Shown here in pieces: positions 1 through 8,704 of a stretch of DNA of 64,000 nucleotides. The position numbers and the translations under genes are program-made. The notes beneath the pieces are model-generated. The model did not search any database, was not told the origin of the DNA, and saw only the letters and a program-made list of their open reading frames with translations. The stretch's first letter is position 1. The number at the start of each line of letters is the position of its first letter. The stretch is from Enterococcus_K sp051713825 (GTDB lineage Bacteria; Bacillota; Bacilli; Lactobacillales; Enterococcaceae): NCBI RefSeq assembly GCF_051713825.1, contig NZ_JBIOQR010000001.1, positions 2,294,001-2,358,000 on the forward strand, in the 5' to 3' direction.

Positions 1-32
1 TTATTAATTGATTTGTAGAAAGGAAGAAAATT

Positions 33-1379
33 ATGTTATTGACTGTTTTATCTTATGCCATGATTATTGTCTTCATGTTTGTAATCATGAAAAAGAAAAT
101 GTCGCCATTCACCTCTTTGGTAGTCATTCCTTTAGTGTTTACCTTAGTTGCAATGGTCTCAGGAGTATCAAACAAAGGAAATATTGGAGATTTTGTATTA
201 GAAGGAATTAAGACTACATCGAACACAGGGATTATGTTGCTCTTTGCAATTTTGTATTTCTCTATTATGTTGGATGCAGGATTATTTGATCCAATCACGA
301 AAAAAATGATTTATTTTGCTAAAGGGGACCCGATGAAGGTCTTAATGGCAACAGCTATCGTTGCAGCCACTGTTTCTCTAAATGGAGATGGTACAACAAC
401 TACCTTGATTTGCTGTTCTGCGTTTATTCCAATTTATAAAAAATTAAACATGAAAATGATGAACCTTGGTGTGTTAATTATTCTACAAAACACCATTATG
501 AACTTATTACCTTGGGGCGGACCAACAGCTCGTGCCATGGCAGTTCTAGAAGTGGATGCGGATATTCTTACCTATCTTGCACCAGGAATGATTTTATCAA
601 TCATCTACGTTATCTTTTTTGTTGCTCGCCGTATGGGGAAACAAGAACGTGCTCGTTTGGGAATTACTGAATTATCAGCAGATGAAATTTTAGAAATGAC
701 GACTGTAACAGATCCTGAAACATTACAAATTCGTCGTCCAAAAAACTTCGCATTTAACGGTATTCTAACTATCGGTCTTATCGCTTGGTTAGTTGCAAGT
801 TCATTCATTGATTCTATTGCTCTTCCACCACTTTTATTATTCCTAGTGGGAACATGTATTGCTTTGATGGTCAACTATCCAGTATTAAAAGATCAGTCTG
901 CACGTATTGGCGCTAACGGCGGAGATGCCGTTCAAGTTGTTATCTTAGTTTTTGCAGCCGGCGTATTTATGGGCTTATTCCAAGGTTCAGGAATGGCTGA
1001 AGCTTTAGCAAACAGCTTCACTCATATCATTCCTAAACAATTAGCTGGATTCTGGGGATTAGTGATTGCCCTAATCTCTGCACCAGGAACCTTCTTCATC
1101 TCAAATGATGGTTTCTACTTTGGTGTTCTTCCTGTATTAGCTGAAGCTGGACATGCGTATGGTTTTACAAGTATGCAAATGGCCCTTGCTTCTCTTATGG
1201 GTCAAGCATTCCATTTACTAAGTCCATTAGTTGCATTCATTTACTTACTTCTACGTCTAACTGGTTTAGACATGGGACAATGGCAAAAAGAAGCGGCTAA
1301 GTATGCCCTTGGAATCTTTGTTATCTTTATCGTAACTATTGTATTACTTGGTCATATGCCACTATACATTCCACAATAA
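33..1379 (+). CDS. citH: Citrate-metal:proton symporter, CitMHS family
   Basis: A 448-residue, very hydrophobic protein with about 11-12 predicted membrane helices. The order of segments matches the CitMHS family, which imports citrate as a divalent-metal complex with protons. Visible family marks are the polar stretch NGDGTTTT near residue 110, the MNLLPWGGPT loop near residue 150 and the ISNDGFYFG segment near residue 360. The start is supported by GAAAGGAAG upstream. A strong terminator follows, then a GntR regulator and citG. In Enterococcus faecalis a CitMHS transporter and the regulator CitO form one operon, so a citrate-fermentation role is likely. Lyase genes would lie to the left of the window. 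The metal preference cannot be read from sequence. Confidence 0.9.
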   Translation: MLLTVLSYAMIIVFMFVIMKKKMSPFTSLVVIPLVFTLVAMVSGVSNKGNIGDFVLEGIKTTSNTGIMLLFAILYFSIMLDAGLFDPITKKMIYFAKGDPMKVLMATAIVAATVSLNGDGTTTTLICCSAFIPIYKKLNMKMMNLGVLIILQNTIMNLLPWGGPTARAMAVLEVDADILTYLAPGMILSIIYVIFFVARRMGKQERARLGITELSADEILEMTTVTDPETLQIRRPKNFAFNGILTIGLIAWLVASSFIDSIALPPLLLFLVGTCIALMVNYPVLKDQSARIGANGGDAVQVVILVFAAGVFMGLFQGSGMAEALANSFTHIIPKQLAGFWGLVIALISAPGTFFISNDGFYFGVLPVLAEAGHAYGFTSMQMALASLMGQAFHLLSPLVAFIYLLLRLTGLDMGQWQKEAAKYALGIFVIFIVTIVLLGHMPLYIPQ

Positions 1380-1395
1380 TAGGTAGTATATTACA

Positions 1396-1435
1396 GGGGC
1401 GGGTCGTTGTTACGGTCCCGCCCCTATTATTTTTT
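1396..1435 (+). terminator. Intrinsic terminator after citH
   Basis: An 8-bp all-GC stem (GGGGCGGG with CCCGCCCC) around a 13-nt loop is followed by TATTATTTTTT. It lies between citH and citO, so citO either has its own promoter or is expressed by partial read-through. Confidence 0.85.
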
Positions 1436-1519
1436 GAATGAGGATATTCTAAGAACTGTTGAATAATTTCCCATATAGATATATATTTTCATTGCATTAG
1501 AAGAAATGAGGAGAGATAA

Positions 1520-2215
1520 ATGAGTACCATTGTTGAAGCCGTGAGAAAAAACTTGGATTTAACACAAAATAAAACATTGAATGTTTTGATTTATGAAGCC
1601 TTCCGGAAAACAATTATTTTAGGGGATATTCCAGCTGATACGCGAATTAACGAAAAAGTCTTTGCAGAAGAGCTAAATATCAGTAGAACCCCTATTCGTT
1701 TGGCTATGAAACAATTAGTAAATGAAAAACTAGTTGTTCATGTGCCTAAAATCGGGATTGTCGTTCAAGGAATTCGAGTCAAAGACGCCTATGAAATTTA
1801 TGATATTCGCAAATCTTTAGATACCTTGGCCACCATTAAAGCCATGAATAAGATGACTGAACAAGACTTTCGTGAGTTAAAAGAACTTTTAGAACGTGGA
1901 GAAGCTTATAACAAAGCAGATGAGACAGAGTTAGTCTTACAAAACTTCTCTGATTTTAACGCCTTTATCTATGAGAAAAGTCAAATGCTTCGTTTAAAAT
2001 CGATTGTTTTGGAACTGCAAGCTTATCTTGTCTATTTTCGTGATATTGCGATTCGTTCCTCTAAAAGAAGAGACAAAGCCTTAGAAGAACATTGGTTAAT
2101 CTATCGAGGAATGAAGACGAAGAATGTCGAACAAATCACCTTAATTACACACGAGCATTTGGATCGTTCATTACAGTTTATTTTAGCAGAAATGGAGCGT
2201 AGACAAATTGACTAA
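1520..2215 (+). CDS. citO: GntR-family regulator of citrate genes (CitO-like)
   Basis: This 231-residue protein has an N-terminal winged helix at about residues 20-90 (RINEKVFAEELNISRTPIRLAMKQL is the recognition region) and a helical FCD-type effector domain behind it. This is the FadR branch of the GntR family. Its position between a citrate transporter and citG matches CitO of E. faecalis, the citrate-responsive activator of the citrate fermentation operons. The start has GAGGAG six bases upstream. The stop overlaps the TTG start of citG by 8 nt, so the two are translationally coupled. The citrate effector is inferred from context and family. Confidence 0.88.
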   Translation: MSTIVEAVRKNLDLTQNKTLNVLIYEAFRKTIILGDIPADTRINEKVFAEELNISRTPIRLAMKQLVNEKLVVHVPKIGIVVQGIRVKDAYEIYDIRKSLDTLATIKAMNKMTEQDFRELKELLERGEAYNKADETELVLQNFSDFNAFIYEKSQMLRLKSIVLELQAYLVYFRDIAIRSSKRRDKALEEHWLIYRGMKTKNVEQITLITHEHLDRSLQFILAEMERRQID

Positions 2216-3098
2216 CTTCCCCCTACTCTTAGCTGATTATGCTGAAAAAGCTCTCCTTTATGAGGTGAGTTTAGCACCTAAGCCAGGTCTTGTTGATCCT
2301 CTATCTACAGGTGCACACAGCGACATGAACATCTTCACTTTTTTAGATAGTACCGTTAGTTTACGCACGTATTTCCAGCAATACGCCGAGGCTGGATTCA
2401 CTCATAACGGATCAGCTATTAATTTGTTTCAGAAGTTAAGAACGATTGGTATCAAAGCCGAAAAAGCTATGCTTCAAGCCACTCAACAGATTAACGCACA
2501 CAAAGGAGCTAATTTCTCATTTGCCGTTATCTTAGGAGCGTCTGGTTGGTACCTTCAACAAAAAGAACACAGTGAATTACCTTTGACTAAAGTAGATATT
2601 CAGCATATTTTATCGCGAACCCGTCAACTGACTGAGCACCTACTTATTGAAGATTTTACTGATTTAGAATCCAAAGAGACACTTACCTATGGCGAAAAAT
2701 TGTATTTGGATTATGGGATAACAGGGATACGAGGAGAAGCGGCCGCAGGGTACCCCACCCTCCAAGACAAACTCCTTCCTTTTTTGCGAAACACGCTAGA
2801 TTTGTCTACTAGAGATCGTTTATTGCGTGCACTTGTGTTCTTAATGAGTGAAATTGAAGATGGAAATCTACTCCATCGAGGTGGGATAGACGCTTGGATG
2901 AAAGTAAAATCTGAAAGCAAAAAAATTCATCAAGCCTCTTTTACAGAAAAAGAGTTACTTGATGAATTAGACCACTATGATACACTTTTAACGAAACGCC
3001 ATCTAAGCCCTGGTGGTTCAGCGGATTTGTTGGCCTTGGGTATTTATTTTGCTCAGCTAGAAGGCATCCTTCATTCCCCATGTGGCAAAAAAGTATAA
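2208..3098 (+). CDS. citG: Triphosphoribosyl-dephospho-CoA synthase
   Basis: CitG makes 2'-(5''-triphosphoribosyl)-3'-dephospho-CoA from ATP and dephospho-CoA. This is the precursor of the citrate lyase acyl-carrier prosthetic group. The 296-residue protein shows the family motifs EVSLAPKPGLVDP near residue 20, the GAHSDMN segment after it, the HKGANFSFAV region near residue 100, and the C-terminal LSPGGSADLLA. Translation starts at TTG, with GGAG inside the end of citO. The gene is full length for the family. Its last 28 bp overlap the convergent response-regulator gene on the other strand, which is unusually tight packing. Confidence 0.92.
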   Translation: MTNFPLLLADYAEKALLYEVSLAPKPGLVDPLSTGAHSDMNIFTFLDSTVSLRTYFQQYAEAGFTHNGSAINLFQKLRTIGIKAEKAMLQATQQINAHKGANFSFAVILGASGWYLQQKEHSELPLTKVDIQHILSRTRQLTEHLLIEDFTDLESKETLTYGEKLYLDYGITGIRGEAAAGYPTLQDKLLPFLRNTLDLSTRDRLLRALVFLMSEIEDGNLLHRGGIDAWMKVKSESKKIHQASFTEKELLDELDHYDTLLTKRHLSPGGSADLLALGIYFAQLEGILHSPCGKKV

Positions 3099-3781
3099 CC
3101 TAAGCCCCAAACCGTTTTAATATAATTCGCATTTTTAGGATCATCCTCAATTTTATTTCTTAAGTGACTAATAAAAACCATCACTGTATTTACATCTGGC
3201 TCACTTTCGTTCCAGACACTTTGATAGATTTGTTCTTTTGAAAAAACTTGATCTGGATTCTCCATAAAAAATTGCATTAGCTTTATTTCTTTGGATGAAA
3301 GTTTGATTTGCTCATCCTTTTTGTACAAATGATAGCGAGCTTTATCAAAACAAAAGTCGCCTATTTTAATTTTATTCTCTTTTGAAAAAGTACGATGTTC
3401 TTTTAAAACCCGGCCTCGATCAAGCGTTGCGATAACTTGTGCTTTTAATAAACTTGGTAAAAAGGGCTTGGTCATATAATAATCTGCACCCATCTCTAAG
3501 CCAGCAATGATATCTTCTTCATTTTTTTTACCACTCAAAAAAATAATTGGTACAAGAGGATCTTGTTCGCGTATAATTTGAGCTAAATGATAGCCATCAT
3601 TTTCATGCTCCAAACTAATATCTAACAAGTACAAATCAAATCGTATCCTTGTCATAATATCAACGGTCTTTTCTACAGAATCACTTTGATAGATTAGTAC
3701 CCCTGTTGATTGTAATGATTTCCATATTAGTCGCCGGATAGCAGAATCGTCATCAATAACAAGAATTTTTTCGTTTCTCAC
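3071..3781 (-). CDS. OmpR/PhoB-family response regulator
   Basis: The N-terminal receiver carries the acidic cluster VIDDD (10-12), phospho-acceptor Asp54 in YLLDISL and the conserved Lys105 in YMTKPF. A C-terminal winged helix of OmpR type (about 135-234) includes HLRNKIEDDPKNANYIKTVWGLGY. All phosphorylation residues are present. The start is GTG with AGGAGG seven bases upstream. It is divergent from the histidine kinase gene that starts 48 bp away, so the two are taken as a cognate pair. Its 3' end overlaps citG, which suggests, but does not prove, a link to citrate or related acids. Confidence 0.88.
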   Translation of the reverse strand: MRNEKILVIDDDSAIRRLIWKSLQSTGVLIYQSDSVEKTVDIMTRIRFDLYLLDISLEHENDGYHLAQIIREQDPLVPIIFLSGKKNEEDIIAGLEMGADYYMTKPFLPSLLKAQVIATLDRGRVLKEHRTFSKENKIKIGDFCFDKARYHLYKKDEQIKLSSKEIKLMQFFMENPDQVFSKEQIYQSVWNESEPDVNTVMVFISHLRNKIEDDPKNANYIKTVWGLGYTFLPHGE

Positions 3782-3829
3782 TTTTTTTCCTCCTAATTTT
3801 TTGTATCTAATTTTAAAGGGAGCTACCTA

Positions 3830-5635
3830 ATGAAAAAACCTTCAAATAAATTACTTAGCCTGGGAATTATCACAGTCATTTTCCTGACCATGTTAGGGAT
3901 GTTAATTACTGCAAGCAGTTATCGCCAAACACAAAAACAGGCATTGGAAATGGGGCAAAACCAACTAGCTAAAATCAATGATTCAAGTATCAAAATACTG
4001 CGTTTAGAGATACAATCTTATACTTTAGCCTTGGAAGATTACGCTTCGAATATTTTTGTTGATGGAAATTATCATACCTTAATTGAAGACAAACAAATTC
4101 AAAATAGCCTTTTATATAAGACCTCAGCAGCTGCTGGACTCTACCTTATTTCGCCAAACGGAACCCTCCTTTACGGAAAGGATATTCATGGAGATCAGTT
4201 CATTGAAAAACCCGTAACCACGATCGACCTTGATAATGATCCGCTCTATAAAAAGGCTCTTACAGGCAGTATTCTTCAAAATGGCGAAGCTTACTTTGCT
4301 AAAAATACTTCTTATGTTAATTTGTATAGGCCCGTTTATGATAAAGAACACACGCTTCAATCGATCCTTGTTTTGCCCATCAATCTTGAGGAACTCTATC
4401 AAAAAGAGATTGATACCACAGAGAACCAGAATGGCTATACAATGGTTAAGAATGAAGAGATGAAAGTTTTGATGCATCCTTCAGAAGAACAGATTGGCTT
4501 TGATATCGTAAAAGACCGTCAGAAAAAATACCCAAACCTAGACTACAGTGATTTAATCCGACTTGAAAAAGTCCAAAAAACAAATAAAAAAGGAACTTTA
4601 AGCTATAATTCTTACTGGTGGACTGAAAAAGAACCAAAAAAAGTCTTGAAACTTTCCGCTTACGAATGGATCACTATCGGTGATGCCCATTGGATTGTCG
4701 CTAGTTCTTCTGATTATTACGAACGAAATGGCTTAGCCCTCCAAGAAAATCTTATTATATTGGGTCTATTGGCTCTCTTATTAGCTATTATTATTCTTTT
4801 GGGTGTCAGCTTTATCAACTATACTCGTCGAAATCAAACCTACTTAGAGAACCTTCAACTAGTCGAACGCCAAACATTTTTAAAAGAAAAACATATGCTA
4901 GAAAAAACAATGATGCAAAAGTCTCAATTAGAAACAGTTGGTCTTCTAACGACGACCATTGTTCACGATATGAATAACTTTTTAACACCTATGATTGGAA
5001 ACCTACAGCTACTCATTGAAGAACGTCACTCTGACACAGAGCTTATCGCTGACTTATCTGAAGTTTATAGAGCTGCTGAAAAAGGGCAAATGCTCTCAAC
5101 AAATGTGCTCCGTTTTACAAAAACAGGTTCAAGAAACAAAAGTTATTTTTCTGTCGAAGAGGTAGTAACTGAGGCTATTGAAACAATGAATATACTCGTT
5201 CCTAAAAGGGTCTCATTAACCTATCAATCAGCTTCAGTAGGCAACGCAAAATTTGAAGCCAACGATTTGCAGGTTATCCTCTATAACTTAATTACAAACG
5301 CCTACCAAGCTTCTGTGCATAACCCAAAAATTGCCGTCAGCTTATCCTTAGCATGCGAAGAACAATTAGAAAAGTTCCAGAAACATTCACTTGCGTATCA
5401 GAAGAAACAGTTTGCCCAAATAGCTGTGACCGACAATGGTCCTGGTATTCCAAAAGAAATAGAAGAAAAAATATTTACTCCCTTCTTTACGACAAAAACA
5501 GAATCAGATGGAACGGGGCTTGGCCTATTTATCGTCTCATCGATTACTAAAAAGAATGACTGGATTCTCGATATACACAGTCGCCCTTCTGGAACCACCT
5601 TTATCCTAGGAATTCCTTTAGATAAAGAGGATTAG
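3830..5635 (+). CDS. Membrane sensor histidine kinase, large extracellular sensor
   Basis: The 601-residue protein has a membrane helix at about residues 10-30, an extracellular region of about 270 residues resembling a double-Cache/PDC fold, and a second helix near 307-330. A short coiled coil leads to the dimerisation domain with phospho-acceptor His379 in TIVHDMNNFLTPM. The ATPase domain has an N box (LYNLITNAYQAS), G1 DNGPGIP from Asp535, a FTPFFTTK F box and GTGLGLF. The HDxxN form of the H box is typical of NtrB/DctB-like kinases, whose PDC sensors often bind organic acids, yet the neighbour is an OmpR-type regulator. The ligand is unknown. AAGGGAG supports the start. Confidence 0.87.
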   Translation: MKKPSNKLLSLGIITVIFLTMLGMLITASSYRQTQKQALEMGQNQLAKINDSSIKILRLEIQSYTLALEDYASNIFVDGNYHTLIEDKQIQNSLLYKTSAAAGLYLISPNGTLLYGKDIHGDQFIEKPVTTIDLDNDPLYKKALTGSILQNGEAYFAKNTSYVNLYRPVYDKEHTLQSILVLPINLEELYQKEIDTTENQNGYTMVKNEEMKVLMHPSEEQIGFDIVKDRQKKYPNLDYSDLIRLEKVQKTNKKGTLSYNSYWWTEKEPKKVLKLSAYEWITIGDAHWIVASSSDYYERNGLALQENLIILGLLALLLAIIILLGVSFINYTRRNQTYLENLQLVERQTFLKEKHMLEKTMMQKSQLETVGLLTTTIVHDMNNFLTPMIGNLQLLIEERHSDTELIADLSEVYRAAEKGQMLSTNVLRFTKTGSRNKSYFSVEEVVTEAIETMNILVPKRVSLTYQSASVGNAKFEANDLQVILYNLITNAYQASVHNPKIAVSLSLACEEQLEKFQKHSLAYQKKQFAQIAVTDNGPGIPKEIEEKIFTPFFTTKTESDGTGLGLFIVSSITKKNDWILDIHSRPSGTTFILGIPLDKED

Positions 5636-5679
5636 GTCCGTGCAACTAAACAAAACTCGTAAACGATTTATAGCAAAAT

Positions 5680-5719
5680 GTAGAGTTGATGTCTTTTGAG
5701 CATTGACTCTACTTTTTTC
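5680..5719 (+). terminator. Terminator after the histidine kinase gene
   Basis: GTAGAGT pairs with ACTCTAC and is extended by weaker pairs. An 11-nt loop separates the arms and TTTTTT follows. It lies 45 bp after the kinase stop. Confidence 0.7.
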
Positions 5720-5926
5720 GTCACTTAGCTAGCTGCTCGAAAGTAATCGCTTGCATTATTGATAGAACAATTATTCTACCTCACTTTTATTATAACTAAA
5801 AAAAGAAAAGTTTGGTTAAAAACACAATAAAAAACCAGTGAGTCTTCTCGCAAAAAATAATCCTTTTCATTCTGTCCCTCTTCCTCTACACTTAGAATAG
5901 AAAGAAAAAATGAAAGGATGACTGTT

Positions 5927-6307
5927 ATGGGTTTATTTAACGGCTTGATGGAGAACGCAACTAGCATCAAACAAGAGAAAGCGGAAAAGCAACTAGAAGA
6001 GGTTCTAATACCAGGTGAGCAAATTAATTTAGCGTACAAATTTGTCCGTGATTTGATTGTTTTTACAGATTATCGATTAATCATTGTAGATAAACAAGGA
6101 ATGACTGGAAAAAAAGTCGCCTACAAATCCATTCCTTACAAGAGTATTTCTCGGTTTAGTATTGAAACATCTGGACACTTTGATTTAGATGCAGAATTAA
6201 AGATATGGATTTCGAGTGGCCTCGAACCGGCTGAATCTCTGCAATTTAGCAAAGATAAAAGTATCAACGAAATCCAAAAAGCACTGGCCATCGCCGTACT
6301 AAAATAA
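5927..6307 (+). CDS. Bacterial PH-domain protein (YvbH/bPH_1-like)
   Basis: The chosen product has 126 residues. An in-frame ATG nine bases upstream overlaps the Shine-Dalgarno AAAGGA, whereas this ATG sits 8 nt after it, and MGLF is the usual family start. The middle matches the bacterial pleckstrin-homology-like fold: GEQINLAYKFVRDLIVFTDYRL, a conserved YKSIPYKSISRFSIETSG core and ELKIWISS strands. Family members are cytosolic and of unknown biochemical function. The gene stands alone and is followed by a terminator. The fold is fairly sure, the role unknown. Confidence 0.78.
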   Translation: MGLFNGLMENATSIKQEKAEKQLEEVLIPGEQINLAYKFVRDLIVFTDYRLIIVDKQGMTGKKVAYKSIPYKSISRFSIETSGHFDLDAELKIWISSGLEPAESLQFSKDKSINEIQKALAIAVLK

Positions 6308-6314
6308 AACGTAT

Positions 6315-6349
6315 AACTCGCCGCACAAAAAGATGCAGCGAGTTTTTTG
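6315..6349 (+). terminator. Terminator after the PH-domain gene
   Basis: AACTCGC and GCGAGTT pair around a 16-nt loop and are followed by TTTT, directly downstream of the stop codon. Confidence 0.75.
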
Positions 6350-6584
6350 TAGACAACGTGATTTGAGAGAGATCACTCGTTTCGTCTCAATTTATCAAAA
6401 ATACAAAAATATCCATTTTCAAATGATACCTTCTTACTGAACTTCCCCTAATATAAATGGTTAAACAACTGGGGTAGCTACTGTCTTTGGGAGCTTTTTT
6501 AGGGAATCGACCATGGTTGTTTCTCCCACTCTCTGATATACTTTATTAAGAATAAACAACATGCCAAAAGGGAGACTGATTACT

Positions 6585-6869
6585 ATGCGTGCCAATGATT
6601 TGTTAACAGCCATCGTTATTCCAACCATCACCGAGGAATATGCAGGAATCTTTCTACAAAAAAAGGACCGTTTCCTCCCTTTAACCGCTATAAACATTCA
6701 AGACCGCCACTTAATTTTCGACTTCCAACCTTCACTTACCCCCTTAACCATGAAGGAAGTTTACACCAAATTAATGCTGTATAAAACCTTTCAACTGCTG
6801 TATTCCTATGAAGGTACGCTGAACCCTATCTATGGATTCCATCAGTTAGAAAATAAACTCATTCTCTAA
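6585..6869 (+). CDS. Small protein of unknown function
   Basis: I do not recognise this 94-residue product. It is soluble, with a mixed alpha/beta look: a segment around ILLTAIVIPTITEEYAG-type hydrophobic strands, a charged turn, then MKEVYTKLMLYKTFQLLYSY as a likely amphipathic helix. The start used has AAGGGAG about 11 bases upstream. Another in-frame ATG eight codons earlier overlaps that signal and is less likely. It is monocistronic, lying between a terminator and the modular repeat at 6885. A reverse-strand frame over its 5' end (6461-6697) has no usable ribosome site. Confidence 0.5.
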   Translation: MRANDLLTAIVIPTITEEYAGIFLQKKDRFLPLTAINIQDRHLIFDFQPSLTPLTMKEVYTKLMLYKTFQLLYSYEGTLNPIYGFHQLENKLIL

Positions 6870-6884
6870 ACAAAGACAAAAAAT

Positions 6885-7185
6885 GAGGTTGGGACAGAAG
6901 TGTTTAACTCCGAGAACCGGGTAGGTACTGTGCAACATCAACTCATGCTTCGTTGTGTTTTACAGCACCGATTAGGTACTGTGCAACATCAACTCATGCT
7001 TCGTTGTGTTTTACAGCAATAAGAACCTTCAACTCTAGCATGTCTCATGCGTAGAAGTTGTTGAGAGCGGAACGCAGTCCTTCAATTCTTAAGGTGTTTC
7101 ACCTTTAGAAATTGATGAGATCGGAGTGTAGATGGAGTTGCTTCTGTATCCACCGTTTATTCGAATGTTAAGAGCCTAGACCTTA
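6885..7185. repeat. Modular intergenic repeat, copy A
   Basis: It begins GAGGTTGGGACAGAAG and contains two 51-bp units with identical ends (GGTACTGTGCAACATC to TTTTACAGC). Next come two hairpin modules, one built on CAACTTCTACGCATG and one on CACCTT/AAGGTG, and it ends near a degenerate GAGCCTAGAC. About 245 bp (6887-7132) reappear as a near-identical reverse complement at 46962-47206. There are no ORFs with a ribosome site. It fills the gap between the gene ending at 6869 and the gene ending at 7219. Confidence 0.85.
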
Positions 7186-7218
7186 AGTGACAACTAGCCC
7201 CAGCAATCCTTTCATTAA

Positions 7219-7695
7219 TTACTTTTTCATTGTCAATAATAGCTCAACATAGGCTTCTAAAAATTCTTTATCGACCTCATCGTAGTTCCCAACAACGCCG
7301 CTATCTATATCCAACACACCAATTAATTGATCCTCATGAATCATCGGAACAACAATCTCTGACATTGCTTTTGAATCACAAGAAATATAGTTTTCATGTT
7401 CCTTTACATTTTCTACAATCAACGTTTCTCGTTTACTAGCAGACTCACCACAGACACCTTTGCCTAGTTTAATTCTCGTACAAGACACACGCCCTTGAAA
7501 AGGTCCCAAAATAAGTTCCCCTTCCTCAAAAAGATAGTAACCCGCAAACACTGTCTCTGGTAAAGTTTCATTTAATAAAGCCGAGGAATTACTTAAATTC
7601 GCTAACCAATTAGACTCGATTTCTAGGAGTCCTTCTTGTTGTTTTAATAAAATTTCGTAAGCTTGTCTTTTTTGTGTCTCGTTTTTCCATGTCAT
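7219..7695 (-). CDS. Free methionine-(R)-sulfoxide reductase, GAF type
   Basis: The 158-residue protein is one GAF domain of the YebR/fRMsr family. These cytosolic enzymes reduce free methionine-R-sulfoxide through cysteine chemistry recycled by thioredoxin. The three diagnostic cysteines are present at 72, 82 and 106, spaced 10 and 24, as in E. coli (84, 94, 118). They lie in SCTRIKLGKGVCG and ENYISCDSKAMSEIVVPM. The LIGVLDIDS strand is also typical. Length is normal for the family. It lies 39 bp downstream of the orphan regulator gene on the same strand and may be cotranscribed with it. An oxidative-stress role follows from the family. Confidence 0.9.
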   Translation of the reverse strand: MTWKNETQKRQAYEILLKQQEGLLEIESNWLANLSNSSALLNETLPETVFAGYYLFEEGELILGPFQGRVSCTRIKLGKGVCGESASKRETLIVENVKEHENYISCDSKAMSEIVVPMIHEDQLIGVLDIDSGVVGNYDEVDKEFLEAYVELLLTMKK

Positions 7696-7734
7696 CTGTC
7701 AATCACTTCTTTCTCTGAATTAGGTTACAATTTC

Positions 7735-8409
7735 TTATTGATTTTCAGTTCGCTTAATTCCAAATCGATACCCTCGCCCGTGAACGGTTTGAATATAACG
7801 TGGATTTTTGGGATCAATCTCCATTTTTTTTCGCAGATTTTTTATATGTGTATCAACTACTCGATTCATCCCCGAATCATTTCCTATCAATAATAATAAG
7901 TCTTCTCTAGAATAAATTCGGAAAGGATGCTCAGCCAATCGTAATAAAATTTGGTATTCTGAAGAAGTCAGCAGCAGCTCCTTTTCACGAAAGAAAACTT
8001 GTTTTGTTTCGTGTAAAATCACCAATTCTTTTTCATTAAAAATCAACTGCTTATCTAGTGCATCTTGTTCTTTCCATATCTGTATAGCCACCAAACGAGT
8101 TATCAACTCATCTAAATTTTCTGGTAAAATCCAAGCGAAATCGGCTCCTTGATCTAGATAGTCGACCATACTTGCTGCGTCCTCACGTTCAACAACAGCA
8201 ATCTGCAAATAACTTCGTTGTGTTAACCATTCCGTAGAATACATCAACCAATTTTCAGTCAATAAGTCTGGCATAACTAACAATAGTTCACAACGAGCCG
8301 TCTGTTGTTCATTTGACAAAAAACATTCTGTATCAGGCAACGATTCATTAATCATTTTACATAACTCTTGATAAGCATGTTCTTGATTTGTTTTAATCGC
8401 AATTTTCAT
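7735..8409 (-). CDS. Orphan OmpR-type regulator with degenerate receiver
   Basis: The C-terminal half is a clear OmpR winged helix, including HIKNLRKKMEIDPKNPRYIQTVHGRGYRF. The N-terminal half has receiver-like length and hydrophobic strands but lacks the phosphorylation residues: no acidic pair after strand 1, ELLLVMPD where DLxLLD is expected, and ILPEN where the KP motif is expected. It is therefore probably not controlled by phosphorylation. No kinase gene is adjacent. The chosen ATG has GGAGG five bases upstream; an upstream in-frame ATG at 8433 would place this signal inside the gene. The product has 224 residues. Confidence 0.82.
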   Translation of the reverse strand: MKIAIKTNQEHAYQELCKMINESLPDTECFLSNEQQTARCELLLVMPDLLTENWLMYSTEWLTQRSYLQIAVVEREDAASMVDYLDQGADFAWILPENLDELITRLVAIQIWKEQDALDKQLIFNEKELVILHETKQVFFREKELLLTSSEYQILLRLAEHPFRIYSREDLLLLIGNDSGMNRVVDTHIKNLRKKMEIDPKNPRYIQTVHGRGYRFGIKRTENQ

Positions 8410-8529
8410 TATTTCCTCCATTTTTAAAAGCAAAGATGAGTCAAAAATAAGCTTTTGTGTGCGATGAATGTCCTTTCATAAAACATAACTGTAAACTATT
8501 TTACCATAACTTTTTCTTCTTAACAGTTG

Positions 8530-8690
8530 CAAAAAAAAAACGAGTGTAGGACATGAACTCAAAAAGTTATGTCCTACACTCCTATTATCCGAATAGACGA
8601 CACAGAAGTGCCTCCATCTACACTACGTTTCATCCTCAATAACTTCTACGCAAAGTCGTATGCTAGAATGGAATGCTCGGAAAAATAATC
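8530..8690. repeat. Modular intergenic repeat, copy B
   Basis: A long palindrome with arms GAGTGTAGGACAT and ATGTCCTACACTC lies at 8531-8581. It is followed by the module TTATCCGAATAGACG...ACAGAAG...CTCCATCTACAC and a hairpin containing AACTTCTACGC. The same modules occur in the same order at 46474-46600, and inverted at 7125-7185 and 51846-51930. The palindrome may also end transcription of fucI on the reverse strand. Confidence 0.7.
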
Positions 8691-8704
8691 TAAAATTTAC
8701 GAGA

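Noticed and set aside
6461..6697. Minus-strand 78-codon frame opposite the small unknown gene
   Set aside because: No ribosome site, and it overlaps the better supported plus-strand gene.
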